Origin: Streptomyces gilvus
GTDB taxonomy: Bacteria > Actinomycetota > Actinomycetes > Streptomycetales > Streptomycetaceae
Reading direction: 5' to 3'
DNA: 61,147 bases
Assembly: GCF_022513565.1 (NCBI RefSeq)
Contig: NZ_JAKWBE010000039.1
Location: 1-61,147, forward strand
Part shown: piece by piece, positions 32,723 to 42,906 of the stretch
How positions within the stretch are numbered: the stretch's first letter is position 1
How the letters are laid out: each line of letters starts with the position of its first letter
Program-made: the position numbers and the translations under genes
Notes under the pieces: generated by a model
Told to the model about the DNA's origin: nothing
Databases searched by the model: none
The model's input: only the letters and a program-made list of their open reading frames with translations

Positions 32723-35430
32723 GGGTTCCGATCCGTCACATCGCCGGGCACCTGGTGTGGTCGACGCAGGGCAGCGTGTGGGCCGTCTACCGGCTCCACC
32801 CCGGCCCGGACACGCAGGGCCGGCGTGAGGAGACCGTCCAGGGCACGTACGTGCCCGCCCCGGTACGCGACGAACAGCTCGCCAAAATCACGCACTTGGT
32901 CCGCTCCTTGTCCGGGGCGCCGCGGCTGTTCGGCCTGTGCGCGCAAGTGGATCCGGGTGAGATCGCCCTCAGGATGATCGAGGGCATCGAGCCGGCCGAG
33001 CAGTCGCCCGGTGCAGGAGCGCACCCGTGGGTGGAGAACGTCGAGGCCACCCTGGACCTGCTGGACGAGCAGGAGATGCACCGCCGCACCCTGTGGCTGG
33101 CCGTGCCCCTCACGACCGAAACAGGCAGCCTGCAGGTGTCGGCGTCCCTCGGCGCGGCGTGGGCCGAGGTCGCGCCGATGCTGGGCATGCGGCCGGCGCC
33201 GGTGGCCCGGCGCGAGGTGAGCGCCTACCGGGAGCAGGCCTCGCGGGTTCAGGCGGCGCTCGCCGGCGGCATCGCCTTCCGCCCGGCCCGCCCGGCGGAG
33301 ATCGTGTGGATGATCCAGCACGCCTTGCACCGCGGCCTTGCCGAGCCGCTGCTGGCCGAGGCCGAGACCAGCGACCTGTATGGCGGGCAGCTCCGGGACG
33401 GGGTGCTGTGCTCCCCCAGCTACGCCGACCTCGGCCAGGTGCGCCTGCAGGAGGGCGGCATCGATCCCGAACTCGACGACACGGGCGAGCTCAAGAGCAC
33501 CGGCCGGATCACACGGCCGGGCCGGATCATGCAGTCTGGCCGCACCGCCTGGTGGCGGCTAAGCACCGGCTCGCCGCTCGGGCGGCGCTGGCTGCAGGTG
33601 GAGTCCGACCAAGGTGTCGGCTACCAGGCGCAGTTGGCGCTGGCCGAGTGCCCGCCCGCCGTCAGCCAGGATGCCGCTGATCTGTTCGCTCAGCTGGAGA
33701 TGCTCGACTTTCCCGTCGACTACACCGTCGACCTCACCCTCGTGCCCGCGGAGAAGGCCCGCGAGCAGGTACGGCGCAAGAAGAACGACCTCATCGACCA
33801 GGCCGACCAGTACGACGCCCGCCCCACCGGCATGCCCGCTTCCCTCACCGAGGCCGCCCGCGATCTCGGCGAGTTGGACGCACGCCTGTCGCGCACGTCG
33901 GTTGAGGTGGAGGTGCAGTCCGTGACGGTGCTGACGGTGTGGGGGCCGACCGCCGCCGTCTGTGACGCCCGGGCCCGCGCCCTGGCCGCGCTCCTCGCCG
34001 GCGCCGACTACCGCGCCGTGCGCCCGGCCGGCCTGCAAGAGGCCCTGTTCAGCCTGGGCCTGCCCGGCACGGTGCGGCCGGGTGTTGTGCGGGAGTTCAC
34101 CCAGCATCAGGTCTCCGAGGACTGGGCGCTGGGTGGGGCGTTCACTGCTGCGGAGGTCGGCGACCCCCATGGGATGTTCCTGGGCATCGACCTGGACTGC
34201 GGCACCGCCCGCCCTGTCCTGATCAACGTGGCGGATGCGCCCAAGGTCGACGCGTCCGCGTCGATGGGCATCGTCGGGGACCTCGGCGCGGGCAAGAGCG
34301 TGCTGCAGAAGCTGATCGCGGAGGCGGTGTGGGCGCGTGGCGGCTGCGCGATCTGCATCGACCGCACCCCGGTGCGCGAGTGGGCGACCTTCGCGCGCAC
34401 CGCGGCCAAGGGCAGGGTGCAGATCATCGACGCCGCGCAGGCCGAGGTGTCCATCGACCCGCTGCGCATGTTCGACGGACCCGAGGGACGGCACTACGCG
34501 CTGTCCTACCTGACTTTGCAGCTCGGTATCGGTCCGATGAGCACCAGCGGCGAGGTCCTCCACCACGCCGTCGAGCAGGCCGCCCTCAGCGACGCCCCGT
34601 CCATGCACCGTGTCCTTGCCGTCCTCGAGGAGATGGCCACGCGCGAGGCGGGCAAGCGGCAGGACGCGGCCGCGACCCTGGCCGGTCTGGTCCGGGTCGT
34701 CGCCACCAACTCCCTGGCCCGGATGGTGTTCGACCCGACGCTGCCGCCGGTCAGGTTGGACGCCTCCAGTACCTCCGACATGATCGTGATCACGACGACC
34801 GGGTTGAAGCTGCCGCCGAAGGCCGCGTTCGACAAGCCGGAGGTCCTGCACCAGCAGCCGCTGGAGGCGTTGATCGGCCGTGCGGTGCTCTACCTGATCG
34901 CAGCTCTCGCCCGGCAGACCGCGTTCGAGGACCCCGAGCGGTTCACCGCGGTGGTCCTGGACGAGTTGTACTGGCTGACCTCGTCCGCCGAGGGCACGGC
35001 CCTGGTCCACGAGATCCTCCACGACGGCCGCAAGCACGGCGCCGGCCTGGTGGCGGGCTCGCACGACGCCGAGGAACTCGGCCCCGACCGCGGTCTGATG
35101 GCCTACCGGGCGCTCGCCCGCACCGCGGATCGTGAACGCGCCCGCCGGGGTCTGGAGTTCGTCGGCCTCGATCCGGATGACGGTGAGCTGCTGCGGCTGG
35201 TGACCACGGGCCTGTCCCCCGTCGGCCACAAGGGCCGGGAGGGCGAGTTTCTGCTGACCTGCCCGCGGCAGAACACCGGCCGCGTCAAGGTCTCCATCCC
35301 CCGCATCGAGCGCATCACCACGTCCATCACCACCACGCCGGGACGCCGCACGGGCGGTGTCTCCCCTTCCGTGCCGGAGCCGCTTGCCGGTGAGGCCGTA
35401 CAGAACCGTACGAAGGAAGCCTTCCGATGA
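32719..35430 (+). CDS. VirB4-like conjugation ATPase
   Basis: 903 residues from GTG 32719, fixed by a GTGA overlap. The N-terminal 480 residues are the VirB4-specific domain (VWAVYRLHPGPD, LDFPVDYTVDLTLVP). The ATPase part has Walker A GIVGDLGAGKSVLQK (about 517), Walker B TAVVLDELYWL (about 743) and late motifs ARTADRERARRGLEF and LLTCPRQ. The enzyme powers pilus or channel assembly and substrate transfer at the inner face of the membrane. It sits in the expected order after the PrgI-like gene. The very long open frame upstream of 32719 is a GC artefact. Confidence 0.92.
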   Translation: MRVPIRHIAGHLVWSTQGSVWAVYRLHPGPDTQGRREETVQGTYVPAPVRDEQLAKITHLVRSLSGAPRLFGLCAQVDPGEIALRMIEGIEPAEQSPGAGAHPWVENVEATLDLLDEQEMHRRTLWLAVPLTTETGSLQVSASLGAAWAEVAPMLGMRPAPVARREVSAYREQASRVQAALAGGIAFRPARPAEIVWMIQHALHRGLAEPLLAEAETSDLYGGQLRDGVLCSPSYADLGQVRLQEGGIDPELDDTGELKSTGRITRPGRIMQSGRTAWWRLSTGSPLGRRWLQVESDQGVGYQAQLALAECPPAVSQDAADLFAQLEMLDFPVDYTVDLTLVPAEKAREQVRRKKNDLIDQADQYDARPTGMPASLTEAARDLGELDARLSRTSVEVEVQSVTVLTVWGPTAAVCDARARALAALLAGADYRAVRPAGLQEALFSLGLPGTVRPGVVREFTQHQVSEDWALGGAFTAAEVGDPHGMFLGIDLDCGTARPVLINVADAPKVDASASMGIVGDLGAGKSVLQKLIAEAVWARGGCAICIDRTPVREWATFARTAAKGRVQIIDAAQAEVSIDPLRMFDGPEGRHYALSYLTLQLGIGPMSTSGEVLHHAVEQAALSDAPSMHRVLAVLEEMATREAGKRQDAAATLAGLVRVVATNSLARMVFDPTLPPVRLDASSTSDMIVITTTGLKLPPKAAFDKPEVLHQQPLEALIGRAVLYLIAALARQTAFEDPERFTAVVLDELYWLTSSAEGTALVHEILHDGRKHGAGLVAGSHDAEELGPDRGLMAYRALARTADRERARRGLEFVGLDPDDGELLRLVTTGLSPVGHKGREGEFLLTCPRQNTGRVKVSIPRIERITTSITTTPGRRTGGVSPSVPEPLAGEAVQNRTKEAFR

Positions 35431-35777
35431 CCACTTCGTCGTGGGACCGCTCGCGGCGCGTCGCCACCGTCGTGAGCGTCCTCACCGTGATCGCCGTCGT
35501 CGTCGCCGCGGTCGTGCTCGCCCTCGGGGTGGGCGTGCCGCAGGCGTGGTGGCCGCACACCGGACAGGCCTTCGCCGCCGACGCCCCACACCAAGATCCC
35601 TGTGCCCTGATCGTGGGCCCGGCCAAGGCCTACTGCGAGCGCGGCGCCGCGGCCAAGCCCTCAACCAGCCGGAAGGACGTGGCCGGCGGGGTGTGGAGGC
35701 TGGGGACCGCCGGTGCGGGCGTGGGGGCTCTCGTGGTGTGGCGGCTGCGCGGCAGCACTGGGCAAAGGCGGCGTTGA
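35427..35777 (+). CDS. small membrane protein with an exported DPC...YCER motif
   Basis: 116 residues, ATG 35427 overlapping the ATPase stop (ATGA). An N-terminal helix (VVSVLTVIAVVVAAVVLALG) and a C-terminal helix (GTAGAGVGALVVWRL) bracket a loop containing DPCALIVGPAKAYCERG. A nearly identical block, DPCRLIHGPGKQYCERD, lies in an extracytoplasmic loop of the next protein. The paired Cys suggest a disulfide and a shared binding role. Its family is unknown to me. Confidence 0.7.
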   Translation: MTTSSWDRSRRVATVVSVLTVIAVVVAAVVLALGVGVPQAWWPHTGQAFAADAPHQDPCALIVGPAKAYCERGAAAKPSTSRKDVAGGVWRLGTAGAGVGALVVWRLRGSTGQRRR

Positions 35778-35778
35778 C

Positions 35779-38502
35779 GTGCTGCGTCCCGACCGCGCGA
35801 TGCTGCGTTCGGCCGGCTTCGTCGTGCTGCTCACCGGCGTGTTCCTCCTGGTGAACACCCAGGTCGTGTACGCGGCCGGAAGCGACAGCGAGACCGGAGA
35901 TCTGCTTGCCCCGCTGAACATCTACTCGTCGGAGGGTGTGCCGATCAACGGCTACGACCTGAACGCGTCGGGCGGCTCCATCGTCGCGTTCAAGACCCAG
36001 GCCCTGGCCTTCGCCCTGTCGGGTCTGTTCACCCTGATCCGGCTGCTGGTCGGGCTGGCCGGGTGGGCCATCGAGGTGGCCTTCCGCTTCCCGCTGCTCA
36101 AGCTCCTCACCCACCCGGCACAGAAGACCGCCGACGCCTACGACCACGTCATCGTCGACACGCTCGGGATCAAAGGACTGCTACTGGCCTGGGCGTTCGT
36201 GTTCGCGGGATTCATGATCGTGCGCGGTCGGGTCGGCCGCGGTCTGGGCGAAATCTTCCTCACCCTCCTCATCGGGGCGATCGCCGCCTCCGCGCTCATC
36301 CGCCCCGACACCCTCCTCGGCCCGGACGGCCCTTTGGGGCAGTCTCAGCAGGTGGCCGCCGAGGTCGCCCAGCGATCCGTCAACTCCTACGACTGGGGCG
36401 GCAAACTCGCCAGCAAGAGCCCGTGCGACGGCATGGCCGGCCACGCCGAGCTCACATGCGAGCAGCGGGAAGGCGAGGGACCGGTCTCCTCAGCCGAGGT
36501 GGCCCGGCCCATCCAGGATTCGATCACCAACGCCTTGATCGTGAAGCCGTACATGCTGCTGGAGTACGGACGCGTCCTGGATCCGGCCAAGACTGCCGAC
36601 CGCAAGGCATATGCCGTCCATCTGAAGTGGGTCACCGGCGGGTACATGCCGAGCTCGACTCCGTCGGACAAGGCGAACGACCCCTGCAGGCTGATCCACG
36701 GGCCGGGCAAGCAGTACTGCGAGCGCGACGTCGACGACAAGGCCGCCAGTCACGATCTCCCATCGCTCACGCCGGGCGGCGAACTCCTCGATGCCTCCAC
36801 TGCGATCGTCACCGACGAGGACCAGGCCTTCGCCGCATTCCTCGCCGACATGAAGAGGGCCGGCCCGGTCGGCACGTCGTGCGCCGCCTATGCCGAAAAG
36901 CCCACCTGGTGGCGGGTAGGCGGCGCGTTCCTGCTGCTGATCGCCGCGCTGTTCATCTGCGGCATGCTGCTGTCGTCCGCGATCGTTCTGCTCGGCACCC
37001 AGGGCGTGTGCGCGGCCGCGGCGGCCGTCGGCGGCGTCACGTTCGTCGCGGGCATGCTGCCCGGACCCGCTCGCCAGAGCGTGTGGAAGTGGCTGTCCCT
37101 ATGGGGGATCGCGGTCCTGGCGGTAGTCGGGACCTGCGCGTTCATCCCCTTCTTCGGCATCGCGATCGACGCCACCATCACCAACGGCCCCAACCTGATG
37201 GTCGAGCGGATCCTCCTCATCGACGTCCTGGCCATCGCCGGCGCGGCCGGGCACCGCAGACTGCTGACCGGGATCGCTTCCTTCGGCCGGCGCACGGCCA
37301 TGCGGATGCGCTACGCCAAGGTCGGCGGTACCCACCTGCCCGGCGACACCTCCGAGCTCGGCGCCGCACTCGCCCTCAACTCCCCCGCCGCCTTGGGCGG
37401 ATACAGCTTGGGGCTGCGCGCGTTCACCGGCACAGGTGGCGGCCGGTTCGGGATGCTCGGCACCCGGCAGCGGCTGATGGGCGCGCTCACCTCCCTTTTC
37501 GACGGTGCGGGCATGCCGGTCGACACCGGCCGCGTCCTCGCCGATGCCACCGCCGAAGCCGGGCGGGGGCTTGCCCCGTTGACGGCGGCCGCGGCCGTGG
37601 GCGGGCTGGGCGCACGACTCGGCGTCAAGGGCGCATACGGGCTGCTGATCGGACGCCGTCCGGACAAGGAACAGTTGGCCAAGTGGCGCAAGCCCACCGC
37701 CGACGGCGACCCGGACACGGGCGGCCCGCCGGACGGCGGGGGCGGCGGCCCTGGCGGCACGGGTCCGCGCCGGCCCTCGGGCCCGCCCGACCGGTACCGC
37801 AACGCAGAGGGACGCGTCGTCGACCGCAACACCGGCCAGGTGCTGCACGACCAGAACAGCGACCGCACCCTGCTGTCGACCCGGGCACACAACCGGCTGG
37901 TCCGATTCCGCGGATACCGCATCCTCCACCGGGGCGGCCGGACCGCGTACGGGGCGACGGTCGGTCTGCCGGCCACTGTGCGCCGCGCCCGGTCGGGGGG
38001 CTCGCGCTACTCCCAAGACGCCCGCCAGCAAGTGCGGGTATGGGCCAACACCGTCCGTGAAGACGGCCGAGCCTGGGGCGACACGGGGCGTCACGTGGCC
38101 CGGGTCATCCGCGAGCACACCGACGACCACGGTGGAACCGGCCCCTTCACCAGCCGGCGTGTGCCAACCGCAGCCATGCCGACCGCTGCTCCCCGCCCGG
38201 AACCCCGTCCGCGGCCTGCACCCTCAGGTCGTCCTTCCCCTGCCCCCACACGGCCGGCCGCGCCTGCGGGCCCTCCCGCAGCAACTCCGCCCCCGGCACC
38301 GCTCCCCCGCCAAAACGGCCCCGCACCGGTGCCCGGGTCCGATCTCGGCGCGCCCGGGCGTGCGGCTCGTCCCGGCGACGGTGACACGGGCGGTTCCGCA
38401 GGCAGCAGCAACCAGGCCCGGATGCAGGAGTCGATGCGGCAGGCCGAAGCTCTGCGCGACATGCGCGAGCGGTGGAGGCGCGAGGACGGTGAGGAGGAGT
38501 GA
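35779..38502 (+). CDS. polytopic VirB6/TrbL-like transfer protein
   Basis: 907 residues from GTG 35779, two bases after the previous stop. A signal-like helix (GFVVLLTGVFLLVNTQVVYA) and about seven further membrane segments occupy residues 1-510. The loop between the fourth and fifth includes DPCRLIHGPGKQYCERD. The last 350 residues are cytoplasmic, basic and Pro-rich. Multi-spanning proteins with long hydrophilic tails at this position form the channel core in VirB6/TcpH-type systems. The C-terminal end overlaps the next gene by four bases. Confidence 0.82.
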   Translation: MLRPDRAMLRSAGFVVLLTGVFLLVNTQVVYAAGSDSETGDLLAPLNIYSSEGVPINGYDLNASGGSIVAFKTQALAFALSGLFTLIRLLVGLAGWAIEVAFRFPLLKLLTHPAQKTADAYDHVIVDTLGIKGLLLAWAFVFAGFMIVRGRVGRGLGEIFLTLLIGAIAASALIRPDTLLGPDGPLGQSQQVAAEVAQRSVNSYDWGGKLASKSPCDGMAGHAELTCEQREGEGPVSSAEVARPIQDSITNALIVKPYMLLEYGRVLDPAKTADRKAYAVHLKWVTGGYMPSSTPSDKANDPCRLIHGPGKQYCERDVDDKAASHDLPSLTPGGELLDASTAIVTDEDQAFAAFLADMKRAGPVGTSCAAYAEKPTWWRVGGAFLLLIAALFICGMLLSSAIVLLGTQGVCAAAAAVGGVTFVAGMLPGPARQSVWKWLSLWGIAVLAVVGTCAFIPFFGIAIDATITNGPNLMVERILLIDVLAIAGAAGHRRLLTGIASFGRRTAMRMRYAKVGGTHLPGDTSELGAALALNSPAALGGYSLGLRAFTGTGGGRFGMLGTRQRLMGALTSLFDGAGMPVDTGRVLADATAEAGRGLAPLTAAAAVGGLGARLGVKGAYGLLIGRRPDKEQLAKWRKPTADGDPDTGGPPDGGGGGPGGTGPRRPSGPPDRYRNAEGRVVDRNTGQVLHDQNSDRTLLSTRAHNRLVRFRGYRILHRGGRTAYGATVGLPATVRRARSGGSRYSQDARQQVRVWANTVREDGRAWGDTGRHVARVIREHTDDHGGTGPFTSRRVPTAAMPTAAPRPEPRPRPAPSGRPSPAPTRPAAPAGPPAATPPPAPLPRQNGPAPVPGSDLGAPGRAARPGDGDTGGSAGSSNQARMQESMRQAEALRDMRERWRREDGEEE

Positions 38503-39650
38503 CACCGCCGGGACGCCGCATCCGCCGGTGGGGATGCACGGTGGGTCTGCTGATGTTTGCCGCCGTGTGCTGCGCCGCACCGGTCGGAAACGCGATCAGC
38601 GCCTACGTCGCGCTGACAACGGGCCAGCAGGACGACGGCGGGATCGCCGAGGGCGGCAGCGCCGCGGACATCCCGCCGCGGATGCTGACCGCCTACAAGA
38701 AGGCCGTCCAGCAGGTCGGGACATACGTGCCCAAGTGCCAGGGCATGCGCTGGCCGATCCTCGCCGGCATCGCCAAGGTCGAGTCCAACCACGCAGTGGG
38801 CCGCACCATCACCGCAGGCGGCGACATCCGCCCGAAAATCTACGGGGTGCTCCTCAACGGCTCCGGCCAGGGAGGCAACACCACCGCCGTCCCCGACACC
38901 GACAACGGCACGTGGGACGGCACCTCCCAGGGGGAGCGCGCGGTCGGCCCGTTTCAGTTCATGCCCTCCACCTGGGAGTCGGTCGGCAAGGACGCAGGCG
39001 GCGACCACATCGCCGACCCGCACAACGCCGACGACGCCGCGCTCGGCGCCGCCGTCTACCTCTGCGGAGACGACCGTGACCTGACCAAGCGTGCCCAGCT
39101 GAAGACCGCGATCTGGCAGTACAACCACTCGGCCGCGTACGTCGCAGACGTGCTGGGCTGGATCGACCAGTACACCGCGGCCGCCAAAGACCCAGACCTG
39201 AAGAACGTCTCGGGCAAGGCCCGCACCGTCATCGACGCGGCGCTCTCCCAGCGAGGGGTGCCCTACTCCTGGGGCGGCGGCACCCCGAGCGGCCCGTCGT
39301 ACGGCATCTGCTGCTCCCCCAGCGGCACAAGCGGAGCGAACATCCAAGGCTTCGACTGCTCGGGCCTGACCCTGTACGCGTACGCCACAGCCGGCATCCG
39401 CCTGCCCCGCACCGCCGCCGCGCAGGCCGGTGTCGGCCAGCGCATCCCCTCACGCCTCGGCACCGGCGCCCTCAAGCCGGGCGACCTCGTCTTCTACGCC
39501 TACGCCCCCGGCCGCGACTCCACGATCTACCACGTCGGCATCTACGCCGGCAGCGGCCAGATGATCAACGCCGCCCGCCCGGGCACCGTCGTCCGGCTGG
39601 ACGCGGTCAACGCCATGCCCGGCTACGCGGGGGGAGCACGCCTGCTGTGA
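38499..39650 (+). CDS. bifunctional wall hydrolase, SLT plus NlpC/P60 (VirB1/TcpG-like)
   Basis: 383 residues, GTG 38499 (GTGA overlap, GAGGAGGAG upstream). After one membrane anchor, residues about 60-225 form a lytic transglycosylase-like domain with catalytic Glu in AKVESNHAVGR and GPFQFMPSTWES. Residues about 245-383 form NlpC/P60 with the catalytic Cys in GFDCSGLTLYAY and His in YHVGIYAGSG. Both cut peptidoglycan, one glycan and one peptide, to open the wall for the transfer channel. Two extra Cys (YGICCSPSG) lie in the P60 domain. Confidence 0.92.
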   Translation: MTPPGRRIRRWGCTVGLLMFAAVCCAAPVGNAISAYVALTTGQQDDGGIAEGGSAADIPPRMLTAYKKAVQQVGTYVPKCQGMRWPILAGIAKVESNHAVGRTITAGGDIRPKIYGVLLNGSGQGGNTTAVPDTDNGTWDGTSQGERAVGPFQFMPSTWESVGKDAGGDHIADPHNADDAALGAAVYLCGDDRDLTKRAQLKTAIWQYNHSAAYVADVLGWIDQYTAAAKDPDLKNVSGKARTVIDAALSQRGVPYSWGGGTPSGPSYGICCSPSGTSGANIQGFDCSGLTLYAYATAGIRLPRTAAAQAGVGQRIPSRLGTGALKPGDLVFYAYAPGRDSTIYHVGIYAGSGQMINAARPGTVVRLDAVNAMPGYAGGARLL

Positions 39651-40297
39651 CCACCACCCCACGCTCACCCCGTCTGCTGGTGCTGAGCACCGTCCTGCTC
39701 GCCGTCGCCGGCGTCGCCCTGCTGGGCCTGCCGAAGGGGCATCAGGAACAAACGACCGGGGCACCGTCGCCGACCGCGAGCGCGACCACTGATCCGTCCC
39801 CTGCGGCCAGTAGACATCCCACAGGAAAGACGACCGTCAGTCCGGCTTCCTCCACGACGTCCGCCGTATCACCGCCGTCAGTCCTGCAGTCGGCTCTGCC
39901 GCCGCACGGCGAGGGCGTGGCCGGTGACCGGGCCATCCAGCGCTCGCTTCAGACGGCCTGGCCCGCCGACCTTCCCGCCGCCGACGAGCGAGAGCTGCTC
40001 AGCGCCGGGCGCGCGCTGCTGCGCGCGGACGCCACCGGCGTCGGCCGCGCGAAGTGGCCCACGGTCTTTCCCGACGCGGTCCAGGAGGTGGCCCCGGCGT
40101 TCGCCACCGCCCGCTTCCGCATCCAGGCCGCGATCGCCCGCCGCAACCACAGCCCCGACAAGGCAGTGGTCCACCTGGTGTGGGCCGGCATGGACCGCGG
40201 CGGCACCTTCACCGATCTGCGCATCACCGACTGGCACTTCACCCGCACCACTTCGAAGAAGGGAGCAATCACGTGGACTCCGCAGCCCCGTCCCTGA
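39647..40297 (+). CDS. secreted/anchored transfer-operon protein
   Basis: 216 residues, GTG 39647 (GTGA overlap). An N-terminal membrane anchor (LLVLSTVLLAVAGVALLGLP) is followed by a Ser/Thr/Pro-rich linker and a C-terminal globular part (QTAWPADLPAADERELLSAG, AVVHLVWAGMDRGGTFTDLR). The final domain looks NTF2-like. Its end overlaps the next gene by 25 bases. Probably an extracytoplasmic component of the mating channel. Confidence 0.7.
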   Translation: MTTTPRSPRLLVLSTVLLAVAGVALLGLPKGHQEQTTGAPSPTASATTDPSPAASRHPTGKTTVSPASSTTSAVSPPSVLQSALPPHGEGVAGDRAIQRSLQTAWPADLPAADERELLSAGRALLRADATGVGRAKWPTVFPDAVQEVAPAFATARFRIQAAIARRNHSPDKAVVHLVWAGMDRGGTFTDLRITDWHFTRTTSKKGAITWTPQPRP

Positions 40298-42906
40298 CCG
40301 GCGGGCTCGATGTCACGGCTGCCGGTCAGGTACTCGGCCTGGTCACCAGCCTGGCCCGTGCCGCCGACTGGCTCTACACCCACTGGTACCTGCTCGCCCT
40401 GGCCATCGCCGTGTTCTGGGGCGTGGGCGAGTGGGTCGTACGCCGGCTCGCGGCCAAGGCGTCGGCCGAGCGGATGGCCCTGGAACTCGTTCCCAACCGG
40501 CACTTCGACCCGAGCCTGGAGGAGATCTTCCGGCGTGGTGTCCAGCTCGCCCGCGCGTCCACCAGCATGCCCTGGTGGGCACCCCGCCGCGCGAAGGCCG
40601 TGCAGATCAGGCTGCGCGCGGACGGCAGTGCGCCGTTGCGCTACCGCGTCGAGGGCCCGGCGGGCGGTGAACGGCTGCTGTCCATCACCCCGTTCGGACC
40701 GGACATCACCGTCAACCGGGCCCGGCCGATCGCCGATAAGCCGCGGACGCACACCGTGCGCGCCGAGTTCATCCTGCGCGGCAAGCCCACGGCCCCGCTG
40801 CGCGAGGTGCCCCTCAGCCCCGACCCGCTGCAGCCGCTGGTCGACGCCGTGGCCGATCTGCGCGCCGAGCTCGGCGACCTCGCCGAGATCCGGCTCGACA
40901 TCCAGCGCGCCCCGAAGTGGGCCCTGCGGGCGCGCCGCCTGCAGCTGATGAGCGCCGCGCGCCGCTCCGAGCGTCGGGAGTCCCAGCGGGCCGCGCGCTG
41001 GCTGCGGCAGGATGCCAGCGGCGTCGAGGACTCCCTGGGCTTTCAGCTGCAGCAGCTGCTCCGTGACAACCCCGGCTCGGGCACCAGCCGGAGGCTGGTG
41101 ATGCCGCCGGTCCCGCGCCGGGTGGAGCCGGTCGAGGCGCTGGGCAAGCTCGCCGAGGACGACCACCTCGTGAGAGCGCAGCTGCTGGTGATGTGCGCCT
41201 CGAACACCGAGGGCCGCGCCGAGGCGCGACTGGCCCAGTTGCAGGCCGCGTTCGACGTGTTCGGCGGACGCTCGCGGTGGGCCATGCGCGGCTGGAGGGT
41301 GGGCCCCTGGCGGTTCGGCGCCGACCGCTGGCCCACCCGGCGTGGCTTCGAGCGCCGTTGGAATCTGGGGCAGTGCCAGCCGCCCCGCGCGAACTGGGTC
41401 CGGCTGGATGAACTGTGCGGCCTGCTCAAGCCCCCCACCATCCATTGCCGCCTGCCGGTGCTCGCCGGGGATCTGCCGACCTTCGCCTTCGGCGAGCCCG
41501 GGTTGCTGCTGCAGGGCATCTATCGCAGCCCCGATGGCCGCTCCCGGCTGGTCGCCACCTACGCCGAAGAAACCCTCTTCGAGGTCGGCATCGGCAAAGC
41601 CGGCGGCGGCAAGACCGAACGGGCCCTGGCCCAGGCCATCGGCTGGGCCCACGCCGGAGGCGGCCTGCTGTTCATCGACCCCCACCGCGACTCCTGGCCG
41701 CGCGCTCTGCCCTTCCTCGCCCACGACCACCTCATGCCGCGGATCGCGCTCATCGACCTGGGCGGCCTGGGCACCAACCCGCGCATCAGTTGCTGGAATC
41801 CGCTCGGCATGCACCACGGGCAGGCCGCCCACGAGGTCGTCGAAGCCATCACCGACGCCTACGCCTCCGCACTCGCCTGGGACGACACGACCGCGCCGCG
41901 CGCACTGACCATCCTCACCGCCGCGCTCACTGTCCTGGTCGCCGTGAACGAGACGGCATGCCAGGCCGGCCAGCCCGAGGACCAGGCCACGATCTTCCAC
42001 GTGCGGGCCCTGCTCACCGACCGCGCCTTTCGTCGAACAGCACTCGCCGCGGTGGCCGACCGTCTCGATCCCGAGACCCGCTCCTGGTGGAAGACCGTCT
42101 TCCCCACCCTGCCCGCGGACGCCTTCCCCGTCGTCCTCAACCCCATCGCCCGCCTGGCCGCCAACCCCATCACCCGCGCCTTCCTCGGCCAGCCCGTCGG
42201 CGCCTACAACATCCGCACCGCCATGGACACCCGCATGATCGTGTGGGTGTGCCCGGGCGGCAATGGACCCACCGACCGCCTGATCACCGCCCTGCTCGCC
42301 CGCGACCTGCTGCGGGCCGTGCGCTCCCGGCGTGACACCCCCGAAGCCAGGCGGGTGCCCTTCCGCCCGTACTTCGATGAACTGATCACGCTCACTGGCG
42401 CCGCGCCGGAGACCATCGCTGCCATGTTCGAGGACTTCCGCAAGTACAAATGCCACGTCCACGGCATGACCCAACTCCTGTCCCGGCTACCCGGCCCCGT
42501 ACGCCAGTCCCTGGTGCAGAACGCCTCCACGCTGGCTACCACCGCCGGCTCCACCTCCGCGATCGCCGCGATCACCGCTGAGTGGGGCGATGAGCCCAGC
42601 CCCCACCGAGTGGCCACCCTGCAGCGCTTCGAGCACTACATCTCCCTGACCGTGCACGGCCGACGCATCGGCCCCATCCAGCTGCAAGGACCCCACCTCG
42701 ATGCGGTCTTCGCCGACTGGGCCCGCCCCCAACAGGTCTCCGCCCTGCACCGCACCGCCCTCACCAACGCCGAAGCACTCCCGCTCGACCAGCTCACCCA
42801 CCGCGTAGCCCAGCAGACCAGACACGTCACCGCATTCCTCACCACGCACGCACCCGCTGCCGCTACCGCAGTGCGCCTGTCGAAGGAAGAAAACGAATGG
42901 GATTGA
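40273..42906 (+). CDS. VirD4/TcpA-like coupling ATPase
   Basis: 877 residues from GTG 40273 (GAAGGGAG upstream). One N-terminal membrane helix (YLLALAIAVFWGVGEWVV) precedes a 380-residue domain and then the motor domain: Walker A GIGKAGGGKTERALAQ (about 439), LLFIDPHRDSWPRALP, and Walker B RPYFDELITLTG (about 702). Such ATPases select DNA or relaxosome and feed it to the channel. It uses GGGKT in place of the usual GSGKS. The last bases overlap the start of a decayed replication-relaxation gene. Confidence 0.85.
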   Translation: MDSAAPSLTGGLDVTAAGQVLGLVTSLARAADWLYTHWYLLALAIAVFWGVGEWVVRRLAAKASAERMALELVPNRHFDPSLEEIFRRGVQLARASTSMPWWAPRRAKAVQIRLRADGSAPLRYRVEGPAGGERLLSITPFGPDITVNRARPIADKPRTHTVRAEFILRGKPTAPLREVPLSPDPLQPLVDAVADLRAELGDLAEIRLDIQRAPKWALRARRLQLMSAARRSERRESQRAARWLRQDASGVEDSLGFQLQQLLRDNPGSGTSRRLVMPPVPRRVEPVEALGKLAEDDHLVRAQLLVMCASNTEGRAEARLAQLQAAFDVFGGRSRWAMRGWRVGPWRFGADRWPTRRGFERRWNLGQCQPPRANWVRLDELCGLLKPPTIHCRLPVLAGDLPTFAFGEPGLLLQGIYRSPDGRSRLVATYAEETLFEVGIGKAGGGKTERALAQAIGWAHAGGGLLFIDPHRDSWPRALPFLAHDHLMPRIALIDLGGLGTNPRISCWNPLGMHHGQAAHEVVEAITDAYASALAWDDTTAPRALTILTAALTVLVAVNETACQAGQPEDQATIFHVRALLTDRAFRRTALAAVADRLDPETRSWWKTVFPTLPADAFPVVLNPIARLAANPITRAFLGQPVGAYNIRTAMDTRMIVWVCPGGNGPTDRLITALLARDLLRAVRSRRDTPEARRVPFRPYFDELITLTGAAPETIAAMFEDFRKYKCHVHGMTQLLSRLPGPVRQSLVQNASTLATTAGSTSAIAAITAEWGDEPSPHRVATLQRFEHYISLTVHGRRIGPIQLQGPHLDAVFADWARPQQVSALHRTALTNAEALPLDQLTHRVAQQTRHVTAFLTTHAPAAATAVRLSKEENEWD

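Noticed and set aside
39949..42474. 841-residue minus-strand frame opposite the coupling ATPase
   Set aside because: Antisense shadow; the plus-strand gene has Walker motifs and fits the operon.
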